This document shows, in pieces, positions 1 through 7,710 of a stretch of 32,070 bases of DNA. The notes under the pieces were generated by a model. The model was not told where the DNA came from. It was given only the letters and a program-made list of their open reading frames with translations, and searched no databases. A program made the position numbers and the translations under genes. Position 1 is the first letter of the stretch. Every line of letters starts with the position of its first letter. This DNA comes from an uncultured Clostridia bacterium (GTDB lineage: Bacteria > Bacillota > Clostridia > TANB77 > CAG-508), in the NCBI GenBank assembly GCA_944387525.1, contig CALXFF010000024.1, positions 1 through 32,070 on the forward strand, given 5' to 3'.

Positions 1-78
1 TATCAAGTTTTAATAATTTATATAGAAAAAACAAGGGATGTAGAAGTTTTAACAGAAAAACTTTTTACAAAACCTTAA
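1..78 (+). CDS. C-terminal end of an upstream gene (partial)
   Basis: The first 25 codons are open in frame 1 and end with TAA at 76-78, giving a tail that finishes TEKLFTKP. The gene starts outside the window, so its family cannot be told. It ends only 19 bp before the radical SAM start, with no terminator between them, so it is probably the preceding member of the same operon. That makes it a possible further part of the nucleoside-type cassette. Confidence 0.5.
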   Translation, partial: YQVLIIYIEKTRDVEVLTEKLFTKP

Positions 79-97
79 CAAATGTAGGAGGTAAAAA

Positions 98-1021
98 ATG
101 AAGAATGATATTAGATTTTTAGTAACAAAGGCTTGTAATTATGATTGCTATTTCTGTCATAGTGAAGGTGCAAGTGAAGCAATACGGAGACATCAATTAA
201 GAGTAGAAGATTATGTTACACTTTATGATATTTATTCTAAAATGGAAGAATGGAACGGTGTAACATTGTCAGGAGGAGAACCATTACTATTCAAAGATAT
301 TGATAGCTTATTAGAGAAACTAAATGAAAGGGGAGCTAATATTACTATTGTAACAAATGGCTCATTACTTCATTTACACTTACCTTCAATGAAATATGTA
401 AAACAGTTGAATGTTTCAATGCACACGCTTAATCCAGCAATGTATAGTCAGATTACTAATAGAGAAGAAAGAAAACTATACATTGTAAAAGAGACTTTAA
501 AGATAATTAAAAATCTTTATCCAAAGATTAAAATTAGATTAAATGTGACACCTTGTAAAAACCAAAATTGGTCTTTACAAGAATTAAAAGGTTTAATCAC
601 ATTTGCAGAAGAAATAAAGGCTTCTATAAAATGTACGGAGCTGTTTCCAAACAACATAGAAGATTGTGTAGATATTGAAATATTAAGAAAAGAATTGCAG
701 GAGTTAGGGTATATTTATAAACCAACTGAAAGCAGAACAGAATGTTTTGAAAAAGCTGGAAATGAAATATATTTAACTCAATGTACTTGTTCTAAAGCAA
801 TTCTTTATGATAACCCTGTTGTATATTGCAGAAAAAATCATGACTTGTATGTAAATTACAATGCAACTTTTCTTCTTTGTAGATTAGGAACAGAGAGTAT
901 TGATTTTTGGGAAGAAATACAAGAAGGAAAATTAGATATTCTGGAGCTTAAGATGAAGTTAGCTAAGTTGAGAGTATCTAGTGAAACTTGCAAACAACAT
1001 TTGAGATGTGTTTACTTCTAA
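98..1021 (+). CDS. MoaA-like radical SAM enzyme
   Basis: A 307-residue radical SAM protein. Seen: the CX3CX2C motif for the 4Fe-4S/SAM cluster at C13, C17 and C20, and the GGEP SAM-binding motif at 59-62. The C-terminal half is cysteine-rich (C229, C231, C244, C261, C298, C304). The stretch from C244 to C261, with a Y-N-A-T-F-L-L core, resembles the MoaA segment that carries the auxiliary substrate-binding cluster. MoaA acts on GTP and the related PolH on a UMP derivative, so a nucleotide substrate is plausible. This is inference. An AGGAGGT site lies 7 nt before the ATG. It is the first complete gene of a cassette with an HD phosphohydrolase, a dNMP-kinase-like protein, a carbamoyltransferase and a PfkB kinase. 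Other radical SAM subfamilies, such as SPASM or viperin-like, are less likely from the FCHSEG context, but I cannot exclude them. Confidence 0.85.
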   Translation: MKNDIRFLVTKACNYDCYFCHSEGASEAIRRHQLRVEDYVTLYDIYSKMEEWNGVTLSGGEPLLFKDIDSLLEKLNERGANITIVTNGSLLHLHLPSMKYVKQLNVSMHTLNPAMYSQITNREERKLYIVKETLKIIKNLYPKIKIRLNVTPCKNQNWSLQELKGLITFAEEIKASIKCTELFPNNIEDCVDIEILRKELQELGYIYKPTESRTECFEKAGNEIYLTQCTCSKAILYDNPVVYCRKNHDLYVNYNATFLLCRLGTESIDFWEEIQEGKLDILELKMKLAKLRVSSETCKQHLRCVYF

Positions 1022-1029
1022 TCTAACAA

Positions 1030-1066
1030 ACTTTCAAACAGGGTATGTTATACCTTGTTTGAAAGT
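1030..1066. promoter_or_regulatory. 17-bp inverted repeat overlapping a promoter
   Basis: Arms 1030-1046 and 1050-1066 pair over 17 bp with a 3-nt loop and one G:T pair. No T-tract follows, so this is not a classic intrinsic terminator. Its right arm contains the -35 hexamer of the promoter at 1055-1083. It could be an operator, or a processing or attenuation hairpin, between the first two genes of the cassette. Confidence 0.6.
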
Positions 1067-1083
1067 AAATAATATAGTATAAT
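1055..1083 (+). promoter_or_regulatory. sigma-A-like promoter before the HD-domain gene
   Basis: TTGTTT (1055-1060), a 17-bp spacer and a perfect TATAAT (1078-1083). It would start transcription about 30 nt before the HD-domain gene, so the last four enzymes could be expressed apart from the radical SAM gene. Confidence 0.6.
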
Positions 1084-1118
1084 CAGAAAAAATTATAAAT
1101 AAATTTGGAGGGAAGCAC

Positions 1119-2165
1119 ATGAATTTAGAAATAAAAAATAAAGAAATCGAGAAATATTTTTATATTTTATCAAAAGAAATACCAGACTTTTTAATTGAAT
1201 ATGCTAATGTAAAAGAAATGCAAAGGCTAAAAGGAATAAGTATGGTATCAGCTTGTGAACATACCAAACTAATTCCATATAATTTTTTTCATACAAGATA
1301 TGAACATAGTATAGGAGTTGCACTAATTGTATGGAATTTTACTAAAAATAAGAAACAGACAATAGCAGGTTTATATCACGATATAGCAACACCTTCTTTT
1401 AGCCACGTTGTTGATTATATACACGGAGATTATGAAAAACAAGAGACAACAGAAAGTCTTACTGAAAGAATAATAAAAAATTCAGAAGATATAATGGGAT
1501 TATTAAAAAGAGACAATATAAAAGTTGAAGAAATAGAAGATTATCATATTTATCCTATAGCAGATAATGATAGTCCTAGATTATCAGCAGATAGATTAGA
1601 ATATACTTTAAGCGATGGACTAGTCACACAAAATGCGTTTTCTTTAGACTCGATTAAAAGAATTTATAATAATTTAATAATTTTAAAAAATGAAGAAATG
1701 ATAGATGAACTAGGTTTCAAAGATTTAAAAGTTGCTGAGGAGTATGTAGAGAGAGCTAATATAATGTGGCACTTGTTTTCTGGAAATAATGAAAATAATA
1801 TGATAATGCAATTCTGGACTGACATATTAAAGAAAATGGCAGAGTTTAAATATATTACAGAAGAAGATTTGTATAAGTATTCTGAAAAAGAGATAGTAGA
1901 CAAAATAAGGAAATGTCCTAATGAAAAAATAGCAAATGCTTTTGCCTTTTTTGAAAATACAAGAGAAATAGGAAGAAGTGAAACAAGAGTAGAAGGGAAA
2001 TATTGCATATCAATAAAAACGAAAAAAAGATATACTAACCCGTTAGTTCTTGTAGGGGGAAAACCAATAAGAATAGAAAATGCTTCAGAAAAAGGAAAAA
2101 GAATTATAGAAGATATTAAGCGTTTTAAAGACTCAAAATATGCTTTTTTAGATATTGATATGTAA
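1119..2165 (+). CDS. HD-domain phosphohydrolase (dNTPase-like)
   Basis: A 348-residue member of the HD metal-dependent phosphohydrolase superfamily. The metal ligands are visible in order: H63 in RYEHSIGV, H87-D88 in LYHDIATPSFSH, and D158 in SADRLEY. H96 fills the extra histidine position seen in dGTPase/SAMHD1-type proteins. Families with this arrangement remove phosphate or triphosphate from nucleotides. The C-terminal ~150 residues have no motif I recognise. GGAGGG lies 5 nt before the ATG. In this cassette it may dephosphorylate a modified nucleotide made by the radical SAM enzyme, or limit a cellular nucleotide. That role is inferred from neighbours only. Confidence 0.85.
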   Translation: MNLEIKNKEIEKYFYILSKEIPDFLIEYANVKEMQRLKGISMVSACEHTKLIPYNFFHTRYEHSIGVALIVWNFTKNKKQTIAGLYHDIATPSFSHVVDYIHGDYEKQETTESLTERIIKNSEDIMGLLKRDNIKVEEIEDYHIYPIADNDSPRLSADRLEYTLSDGLVTQNAFSLDSIKRIYNNLIILKNEEMIDELGFKDLKVAEEYVERANIMWHLFSGNNENNMIMQFWTDILKKMAEFKYITEEDLYKYSEKEIVDKIRKCPNEKIANAFAFFENTREIGRSETRVEGKYCISIKTKKRYTNPLVLVGGKPIRIENASEKGKRIIEDIKRFKDSKYAFLDIDM

Positions 2166-2174
2166 GAAAAAATG

Positions 2175-2240
2175 CCAATAATAACAAAAGACATAGAAAA
2201 TTCACTAAAGACTAGAAAATTTTACAGTTATTATTGGAGG
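2175..2240 (+). promoter_or_regulatory. long-range hairpin that could mask a ribosome binding site
   Basis: CCAATAATAAC (2175-2185) is perfectly complementary to GTTATTATTGG (2227-2237). The last GG of the right arm is part of the GGAGG Shine-Dalgarno (2236-2240) of the following kinase gene. Pairing across a 41-nt loop would hide the site and might set the kinase level relative to its neighbours. Confidence 0.45.
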
Positions 2241-2244
2241 AAAT

Positions 2245-2853
2245 ATGAAGATAGCAATAGAAGGAATGGATGGAGTTGGTAAAACTACCATAGCAAAACA
2301 ATTAGCGAAGAGAAATAATTTTAGATATGTAGGAAATGCAATACATAAGTTGTTTGGCATAGAAGATAGAGAGAGTGAAATCTATAAATTTTTCCAAGCA
2401 AAAGAAGATGAGATTTTTTTACATAGTGGAAATGACATATTAAGAGCTTGGCTTTGTTCTTTAGGAAATATATATACTGCGACCAAAAACGAAGATATAG
2501 TGGTAGATAGACATATTTTGTCGAATTTCCAACAAAATGGAACAAGAGAAAATGTAGAAATTTTCCAAACATTAGTTAAACTTATAGGAGTACCAGATAT
2601 AAGCATTATATTATATGCTTCGCCAGAAGTAAGATTAAAAAGAATTTATGACAGAGACAATAATGACAAAGATTTAAGCGATATTAATATAAGAACAGAT
2701 GAATATAAAAAGATGATAAAGTTTGCTGAAAAATTTAATATGCCTTACTTTATAATTGACACCGAAGAGAAGAGTATATCAGAAATAGTATCTGAGATAG
2801 AAAAAAAGGTTAATATAAAAAAAAGAAGGGAGTTTGAAAATGAAGAACGATAA
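2245..2853 (+). CDS. thymidylate-kinase-like P-loop kinase
   Basis: A 202-residue P-loop kinase of the thymidylate kinase/deoxynucleoside kinase type. The Walker A loop GMDGVGKTT spans 7-15. VVDRH at 86-90 matches the DRX substrate/base-site motif of this superfamily. An arginine-rich lid-like stretch (RLKRIYDRD) lies in the last third. It is likely to phosphorylate a nucleoside or nucleoside monophosphate. It is unlikely to be the housekeeping tmk, because the sequence is divergent and it sits inside a dedicated cassette. GGAGG lies 4 nt before the ATG. The 3' end overlaps the carbamoyltransferase start by 14 bp, which suggests translational coupling. Confidence 0.8.
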   Translation: MKIAIEGMDGVGKTTIAKQLAKRNNFRYVGNAIHKLFGIEDRESEIYKFFQAKEDEIFLHSGNDILRAWLCSLGNIYTATKNEDIVVDRHILSNFQQNGTRENVEIFQTLVKLIGVPDISIILYASPEVRLKRIYDRDNNDKDLSDINIRTDEYKKMIKFAEKFNMPYFIIDTEEKSISEIVSEIEKKVNIKKRREFENEER

Positions 2854-4345
2854 TAAATTGATTTTGTCAATTTCATTTTGCTTTCACGATTCTTGCATAA
2901 CACTTGCTAATGAAGAAAAAGTTTTAATACATTTAGAGGCAGAGAGAATTTTTAGAGAGAAACATAAAAAATTCAAAAACACAGATGAAGTAGATTACCT
3001 TGTTGATATTGGACTAAAATATATAGGAAAAACTATTGATGACATTACTGAAGTTTTAGTTACAGAGTGGCAAAACTTATATAAAGGTACTAAGGCTTGT
3101 ATATTAGGAAAAGAATTTGATGTAATTTTGACCAACCACCACAAAAACCATATAGGAGTTGTACTTCCAAAAAAATTTGATAAATGTGTTATTTTTATAT
3201 CGGATGGTGGAAGTGAAGAAGGAACAACAAAGGTATATTATAAGGAGAACAATAAAATATGGTTAGCAGAAGACCTAAATAACAGTAATTGTACAGGACA
3301 ATTTTATGGGACTATGGCACAACTAGTTTTAGATCCAGACTTTGATAGAGCACATACTTCAGCAGTTGGAAAATTTATGGGGTTGAGTTCTCTAGGAAAA
3401 TTTGATGAAAATGTAATGAAAACAATAAAAGAAAATGAAAAAGAACTCAATAGATTATATGTAGATGGTTGCAAACATTTGTTAGAACTATTTGATTTGA
3501 AAGATTACTATGACAAAGCTTGGGAAGATGAAAACAAACAAAATATTGCTTATACAGCACATAATTATTTTGTTAATACTAATGTTGAAAAATTAAGAAA
3601 GCATAACAAATTTTCAAGAAACATATGTATGTCAGGAGGTTGTTCATTAAATATTTCTCTAAATTCTAAGTTGATAGATGACAAAATATTTGATAATGTG
3701 TATGTTAGCCCAATATCTACTGATGGAGGACAATCACTAGGGGCTATCTTATATAGGTATCCAAATATAGAAGTAGACTATCCTTTTCTAGGGAGAGGAA
3801 AAGAAAAAATTGAAGGCTATGACGAAAATATAATTGAAGATTTATTAAATCATAAAGTAGTAGCTTGGTTTCAAGGAAGAAGTGAAATAGGAGCAAGAGC
3901 ATTAGGACATAGAAGTTTTATAGGTTTACCAGACAGTGTAGAAATGAGAGTGAAAATTAGTGAAAAAGTAAAGAAAAGAGAACCATATAGACCTGTAGCT
4001 GCAATGATACCGGAAGAATATATATCAGAGTATTTTGAACAGAAATATAGTTCTCCATATATGACTTTTTGTGCTAAAGCGAAAGAAATAACTAAAGTAA
4101 AAGCACCAGCTATTGTTCATTTTGATGGAACAACAAGAGTGCAAACTGTTAGAAAAAGTGATAATCCAATAATCTATGATATACTTTTAAAATTAAAAGA
4201 AAATGGAAAAGTACCAATCTTAATGAATACATCTTTTAATGTAGCAAGTGAGCCAATAGTTGATACTCCAGAAGATGCTATAAATACATACAAATTAAGT
4301 GGTGCAGATGAATTATATATAGATGGGGTAAAATATAGCAAATAA
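2840..4345 (+). CDS. NodU/CmcH-family O-carbamoyltransferase
   Basis: A 501-residue carbamoyltransferase from the ATG at 2840. A TTG two codons upstream is in frame, but AAGGGAG at 2826-2832 is spaced for the ATG. N-terminal Kae1-like domain: SFCFHDS with H16-D17, an AERIFREKH segment, an HHKNH motif near residue 100, DGGSEEG, and GKFMGLSSLG. C-terminal YrdC-like domain: GRSEIGARALGHRS, then LMNTSFN and EPIVDTPEDA. Both halves of the TobZ/NodU/CmcH fold are therefore present and look intact. The family transfers a carbamoyl group from carbamoyl phosphate, via carbamoyl-AMP, to a hydroxyl of a small molecule such as an antibiotic or Nod factor. Its presence is the strongest sign that the cassette makes a specialised metabolite. 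The acceptor is unknown. Confidence 0.92.
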   Translation: MKNDNKLILSISFCFHDSCITLANEEKVLIHLEAERIFREKHKKFKNTDEVDYLVDIGLKYIGKTIDDITEVLVTEWQNLYKGTKACILGKEFDVILTNHHKNHIGVVLPKKFDKCVIFISDGGSEEGTTKVYYKENNKIWLAEDLNNSNCTGQFYGTMAQLVLDPDFDRAHTSAVGKFMGLSSLGKFDENVMKTIKENEKELNRLYVDGCKHLLELFDLKDYYDKAWEDENKQNIAYTAHNYFVNTNVEKLRKHNKFSRNICMSGGCSLNISLNSKLIDDKIFDNVYVSPISTDGGQSLGAILYRYPNIEVDYPFLGRGKEKIEGYDENIIEDLLNHKVVAWFQGRSEIGARALGHRSFIGLPDSVEMRVKISEKVKKREPYRPVAAMIPEEYISEYFEQKYSSPYMTFCAKAKEITKVKAPAIVHFDGTTRVQTVRKSDNPIIYDILLKLKENGKVPILMNTSFNVASEPIVDTPEDAINTYKLSGADELYIDGVKYSK

Positions 4346-5196
4346 TGAATATACAAATACCAAACTTAATTATTATTGGAGATGTATCTTATGATACAAA
4401 TAAATTTTATTATGAAGATGGAACAAGTGAAATAAAAACAAATTATGGTGGTTCTAGTATATATGCTAGTGTACCAGCAAGTATATTTTTTAGAGTTGGA
4501 TTAGTTAGTAATGCAGGGGAAGATATAGATCTTAATAAATTAACTAGATTTAATATTGATTTAAAAGGACTACATCAAAGGAAAAATGAAAGGACAACAA
4601 GATTTTACAATATATTGAGAACAAAAGATAGACAAGCAAGAGAAACTAGAGCAGAATATAATACTAATTTAGCAACAAAATTTGAAGATATACCACAAGA
4701 ATATTTATTTGCAAAATATTTTTATATAGCAACAATGCCACCAGTAGTACAATTAGATATAATAAGAAAATTAAAAGAAAATAACCCTAGAGTAATTATT
4801 GGTGCAGATACTATTGAACAATATGCAAATTTAGAAGAAACCAAAAGAGTCTTTGATTTAGTAGATATTGCATTTATAGATAAAGAATTTGAAACTTTAT
4901 TAAATTGTAATGCTAAAACAAAAATAATTAAACTGGGAAAAACAGGTTGTATATTACAAGAAGGTGAAAAAAATAAAAGGATATATGCAAATGTAATAGA
5001 TAATGTAATAGACAAAACAGGAGCAGGAGACTGTTTAAATGGTGTATTTATGAATTTATTAGCAAATAGTTATTCAAAAGAAGATGCATTGCAAAAAGCA
5101 GTCGAAATAGCAACAATATCAATAAAAGATTTTGGAATACTAAAAATAAAAGAAAGGTTAAGAAAGAAATTAGACTGCAATGAGTTAGAACATTAG
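4345..5196 (+). CDS. PfkB-family carbohydrate/nucleoside kinase
   Basis: A 283-residue ribokinase/PfkB-fold kinase. The N-terminal sugar-site glycines G35-G36 are in NYGGSS. The C-terminal PfkB signature DKTGAGDCLNG runs from 223, with the GAGD anion hole at 226-229 and D229 as catalytic base. PfkB enzymes phosphorylate sugars, nucleosides (adenosine, inosine, pseudouridine) or related hydroxyl compounds. In this setting a nucleoside is the attractive substrate, but the sequence alone does not decide. The ATG overlaps the stop codon of the carbamoyltransferase (TAATG), a classic sign of coupled translation, so the two products are probably needed together. Confidence 0.88.
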   Translation: MNIQIPNLIIIGDVSYDTNKFYYEDGTSEIKTNYGGSSIYASVPASIFFRVGLVSNAGEDIDLNKLTRFNIDLKGLHQRKNERTTRFYNILRTKDRQARETRAEYNTNLATKFEDIPQEYLFAKYFYIATMPPVVQLDIIRKLKENNPRVIIGADTIEQYANLEETKRVFDLVDIAFIDKEFETLLNCNAKTKIIKLGKTGCILQEGEKNKRIYANVIDNVIDKTGAGDCLNGVFMNLLANSYSKEDALQKAVEIATISIKDFGILKIKERLRKKLDCNELEH

Positions 5197-5203
5197 TTTA
5201 CTT

Positions 5204-5231
5204 TATTATCGATAATACAATATTGTATTAT
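5204..5231. promoter_or_regulatory. two overlapping palindromes before the GreA-like gene
   Basis: TATTATCGATAATA (5204-5217) and ATAATACAATATTGTATTAT (5212-5231) are both perfect palindromes and share six bases. They lie between the PfkB stop and the GreA-like start. They could be an operator for a dimeric regulator or mutually exclusive hairpins. No good promoter hexamers are obvious beside them. Confidence 0.5.
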
Positions 5232-5259
5232 ATAAATTTAAAGAAAGGAATGAAAAAAT

Positions 5260-5727
5260 ATGTTATTAACTCAAAAGGCTTACGAAATCAAAAAAATGGA
5301 ACTAGAGGCATTGAAAGAACAACTAAAGGAGGTACGGAAGGAGAAAGCAATAGCAATAATCCAAGCAGATGGCGATAGTAGACACGATAATTTTGGGTTT
5401 GAACAAGCTGAAATTCAGGAAAGAGGTGTAATAAAGCAGATAGAGGATCTTAACAGAGTTTTAGCAAACGTTGAAATTGTTAAGGAAACACAGCATACTG
5501 ACATAGTTCAGGTAGACAGTTTAGTAAAGCTTGAATTAGATTATGGCGAAGGAGACAGTGAGATAACGACATTAAAACTTCAGGCATTACCTTCACATCA
5601 AGAAGGTGTAGTTACATTAAATTCACCAATAGGCAAAACAATATTTATGCAAAAAGAAGGTTTTTTAGGTCAATGTAAACTTGGAGAGGGAAACATAGTA
5701 AAAATACATATTTTAGAAATTTTATAA
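5260..5727 (+). CDS. GreA-like transcription factor
   Basis: A 155-residue protein with GreA/GreB architecture: an N-terminal helical hairpin (about 1-78) and a C-terminal FKBP-like beta domain ending in LGEGNIVKIHILEIL. The hairpin tip, around residues 37-48 (DGDSRHDNFGFE), keeps acidic residues where GreA uses two to hold the Mg ion for transcript cleavage. Length fits GreA (about 158). Gre proteins enter the RNA polymerase secondary channel and rescue backtracked complexes. This copy follows the carbamoyltransferase cassette, and AAAGGAA precedes the ATG. It could be an extra, non-housekeeping Gre paralogue. A self-protection role toward a polymerase-directed product is speculation. Confidence 0.75.
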   Translation: MLLTQKAYEIKKMELEALKEQLKEVRKEKAIAIIQADGDSRHDNFGFEQAEIQERGVIKQIEDLNRVLANVEIVKETQHTDIVQVDSLVKLELDYGEGDSEITTLKLQALPSHQEGVVTLNSPIGKTIFMQKEGFLGQCKLGEGNIVKIHILEIL

Positions 5728-5766
5728 AATATGTATATTCCTTTTAAATGATTATTATTTAATCAT

Positions 5767-5803
5767 AAAAGACTGACTACTTTAAAAGTAATCAGTCTTT
5801 TTT
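5767..5803 (+). terminator. intrinsic terminator after the GreA-like gene
   Basis: The stem AAAAGACTGACTACTTT pairs with AAAGTAATCAGTCTTTT (one mismatch), with a short loop and a run of six T. It closes the plus-strand operon. Confidence 0.85.
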
Positions 5804-5972
5804 CTTGTTATTATTAATTGAATTTTTGGTCTAATTTTAGTTTATCAAAAACAATATGTGAATTAAATTGTAAATCAAAAGAACTACAAAAATAGGTAAT
5901 TCTTTTACATGATAAAAATTATAAAAATAAAGGTTTACTCATTAAATACCTAAAAAGATTTTAAGAAATATC

Positions 5973-6023
5973 AAAAATCCCTAAAAGGAGGGATTTTTAG
6001 GACCGTCCCCTAAATCCCTCCTA
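5973..6023 (-). repeat. interspersed repeat family A, copy 1 (short)
   Basis: On the minus strand this reads AGGAGGGATTTAGGGGACGG, then TCCTAAAAATCCCTCC, then TTTTAGGGATTTTT. It shares the GGGGACGGTCCTAAAAATCCCT core of the copies at 8951 and 26738 but lacks their second GGGACGG. It directly abuts the spoIVA stop codon (TAG at 6021-6023) and can fold as AGGGATT/AATCCCT hairpins. It may serve as the spoIVA terminator. Confidence 0.75.
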
Positions 6024-7499
6024 AAGGATAATACAAATCAATCCACCACTACCTTCATTAACAATTCTCTCTAAAGTCTCTTGAAGTTTAATTTGTGCTT
6101 CTTCTGGCATTTTAGCAAGTTTAGTTTGTAAACCTTCATTTACAAGCTCATGCAAACTCTTTCCAAAAATATTAGATTCCCAAATTTCTTTTGGATTACT
6201 TTCAAATTCAGATAATAAGTAATTTACTAATTCTTCTGATTGCTTTTCAGAGCCTACAATAGGTGAAACTTCAGTTTCTACATTTGTTTTAATTAAATGA
6301 ATAGAAGGAGCAGTTGCTTTTAATTTTACACCAAACCTTGAACCTTGTTTAATCATCTCAGGCTCTTCTAAAACTAAATCATCAATTGAAGGAGTAACAA
6401 TACCATAGCCTTTACGTTCAACTTCATCCAATGCATAAGATATTCTGTCATATTTTTTCTTGGTTTTAGAAAGTTCTGAAATTATGCTAAATAAGTCACC
6501 TTCATTAGAAACAGGAACTTCTGTAATTTCTGATAACACTTGATAAAATAATTCTTCTTTTAGAGTAATATCAATATTTACATTACCAGAACCTAGTTGG
6601 ATATTAGATATTTTAGTTTGTGAAATTATTTGAGTAGTTGATATTTTATTTACACAATTAGAAACATCTTTCAAAACTCTAATATCTGAAAATGCATCTT
6701 TAATTTCTTTATATAATTCAGCTTTTAATGGGTGACTTAAATCTAAACCATCAATCCATTTAGGAAATTTTATACGAATCTGACTAGCTGGAAATTCATA
6801 TAAAATCTTTGAAAATATTTCATTAATATCATCAATTGTTAGATATTCACAATTAATCGGAATAACTGTTGTTTGATATTTTTCGCTTAAGTTTTGGGCC
6901 AATTCTTTTGCATAATCAGATTCAGGAGAATATGAATTTAGCAAAATTACAAAAGGTTTGTTTAATGCCTTTAATTCAGATACAACTCTTTCCTCAGCCT
7001 TAATATAATCATCTCTTGGAATATCTGTAATGCTACCATCAGTTGTTATCAAAATCCCAATAGTTGAATGTTCTTCAATAACTTTTTTAGTTCCAATTTC
7101 AGCAGCAGTTTCAAAAGGAATCTCTTCATCAGACCAAGGTGTTTTAACCATTCTTGGCATATCATCTTCTAAATAACCAATAGCGTTATCAACTAAATAT
7201 CCAACACAGTCAACCAATCTAGTTCTAAATTTCAGATTATTATCTAAAGTTATTTCAACAGCCTCATTTGGAACAAATTTAGGCTCTGTTGTCATTATTG
7301 TTTTGCCACCAGCACTTTGTGGCAATTCATCTTTTGCACGTTCTTTTTTGTAGTTATTTTCTATGTTTGGAATTACTAATAAATCCATAAATTTCTTTAT
7401 AAAAGTAGATTTACCAGTACGAACAGGACCTACCACCCCTACATAAATATCACCATCTGTTCTTTTTGCGATGTCTTGATACAAACTTGTATTTTCCAT
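6021..7499 (-). CDS. spoIVA: stage IV sporulation protein A (spore coat morphogen ATPase)
   Basis: A 492-residue protein, the same length as Bacillus subtilis SpoIVA and recognisably collinear with it. Seen: the opening DIAKRTDGDIYVGVVG, Walker A GPVRTGKS at 24-31, DELPQSAGGKTIMTTEPKFVPN, the LVDCVGY Walker B-like region, the EHSTIGILITTDGSI segment, RQ/KQGSRFGVKLKA, and the conserved C-terminal tail ending GGLICIIL. SpoIVA binds and hydrolyses ATP to polymerise on the forespore outer membrane and is the base of the coat. It is kept in endospore formers, so this gene argues that the host sporulates. An excellent AAGGAGG lies before the ATG. Transcription is divergent from the pyrophosphorylase gene. 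Confidence 0.97.
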   Translation of the reverse strand: MENTSLYQDIAKRTDGDIYVGVVGPVRTGKSTFIKKFMDLLVIPNIENNYKKERAKDELPQSAGGKTIMTTEPKFVPNEAVEITLDNNLKFRTRLVDCVGYLVDNAIGYLEDDMPRMVKTPWSDEEIPFETAAEIGTKKVIEEHSTIGILITTDGSITDIPRDDYIKAEERVVSELKALNKPFVILLNSYSPESDYAKELAQNLSEKYQTTVIPINCEYLTIDDINEIFSKILYEFPASQIRIKFPKWIDGLDLSHPLKAELYKEIKDAFSDIRVLKDVSNCVNKISTTQIISQTKISNIQLGSGNVNIDITLKEELFYQVLSEITEVPVSNEGDLFSIISELSKTKKKYDRISYALDEVERKGYGIVTPSIDDLVLEEPEMIKQGSRFGVKLKATAPSIHLIKTNVETEVSPIVGSEKQSEELVNYLLSEFESNPKEIWESNIFGKSLHELVNEGLQTKLAKMPEEAQIKLQETLERIVNEGSGGLICIIL

Positions 7500-7581
7500 C
7501 TATTTACCTCCTTAAAATTCGTGTAACTTAATTACTGTATTTTGAACAGTAAAAATGTTTGTACAAATTACTTTAGTTAAT

Positions 7582-7609
7582 ATATATTGAGCATTTTTCC
7601 GTAATATGA
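7582..7609 (-). promoter_or_regulatory. possible sigma-E-type promoter for spoIVA
   Basis: On the minus strand, TCATATT (7609-7603), a 13-bp spacer and CAATATAT (7589-7582). The -35 fits the sigma-E kmATATT pattern. The -10 matches CATACAhT only partly. spoIVA is known to be sigma-E controlled in Bacillus, which is why this site was sought. Confidence 0.35.
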
Positions 7610-7627
7610 CAAGTTTGATTAAAAAAC

Positions 7628-7656
7628 TTGATAATAAAAAAAATATGTGATAAAAT
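7628..7656 (+). promoter_or_regulatory. sigma-A promoter for the UDP-sugar pyrophosphorylase gene
   Basis: TTGATA (7628-7633), a 17-bp spacer and TAAAAT (7651-7656). A 7-bp inverted repeat, CAAGTTT/AAACTTG (arms within 7610-7630), runs into the -35 and may be an operator. Confidence 0.65.
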
Positions 7657-7710
7657 AGCACCATTAGTATAGATTGAATATAATATAGTACTGAAAGGAT
7701 GAAAAAGAGG

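Noticed and set aside
98-1021. Radical SAM gene as a prokaryotic viperin (ddhNTP antiviral synthase)
   Set aside because: The kinase neighbour fits, but the CX3CX2C context (FCHSEG) and the C-terminal cysteines look like MoaA, and I see no viperin-specific motif.
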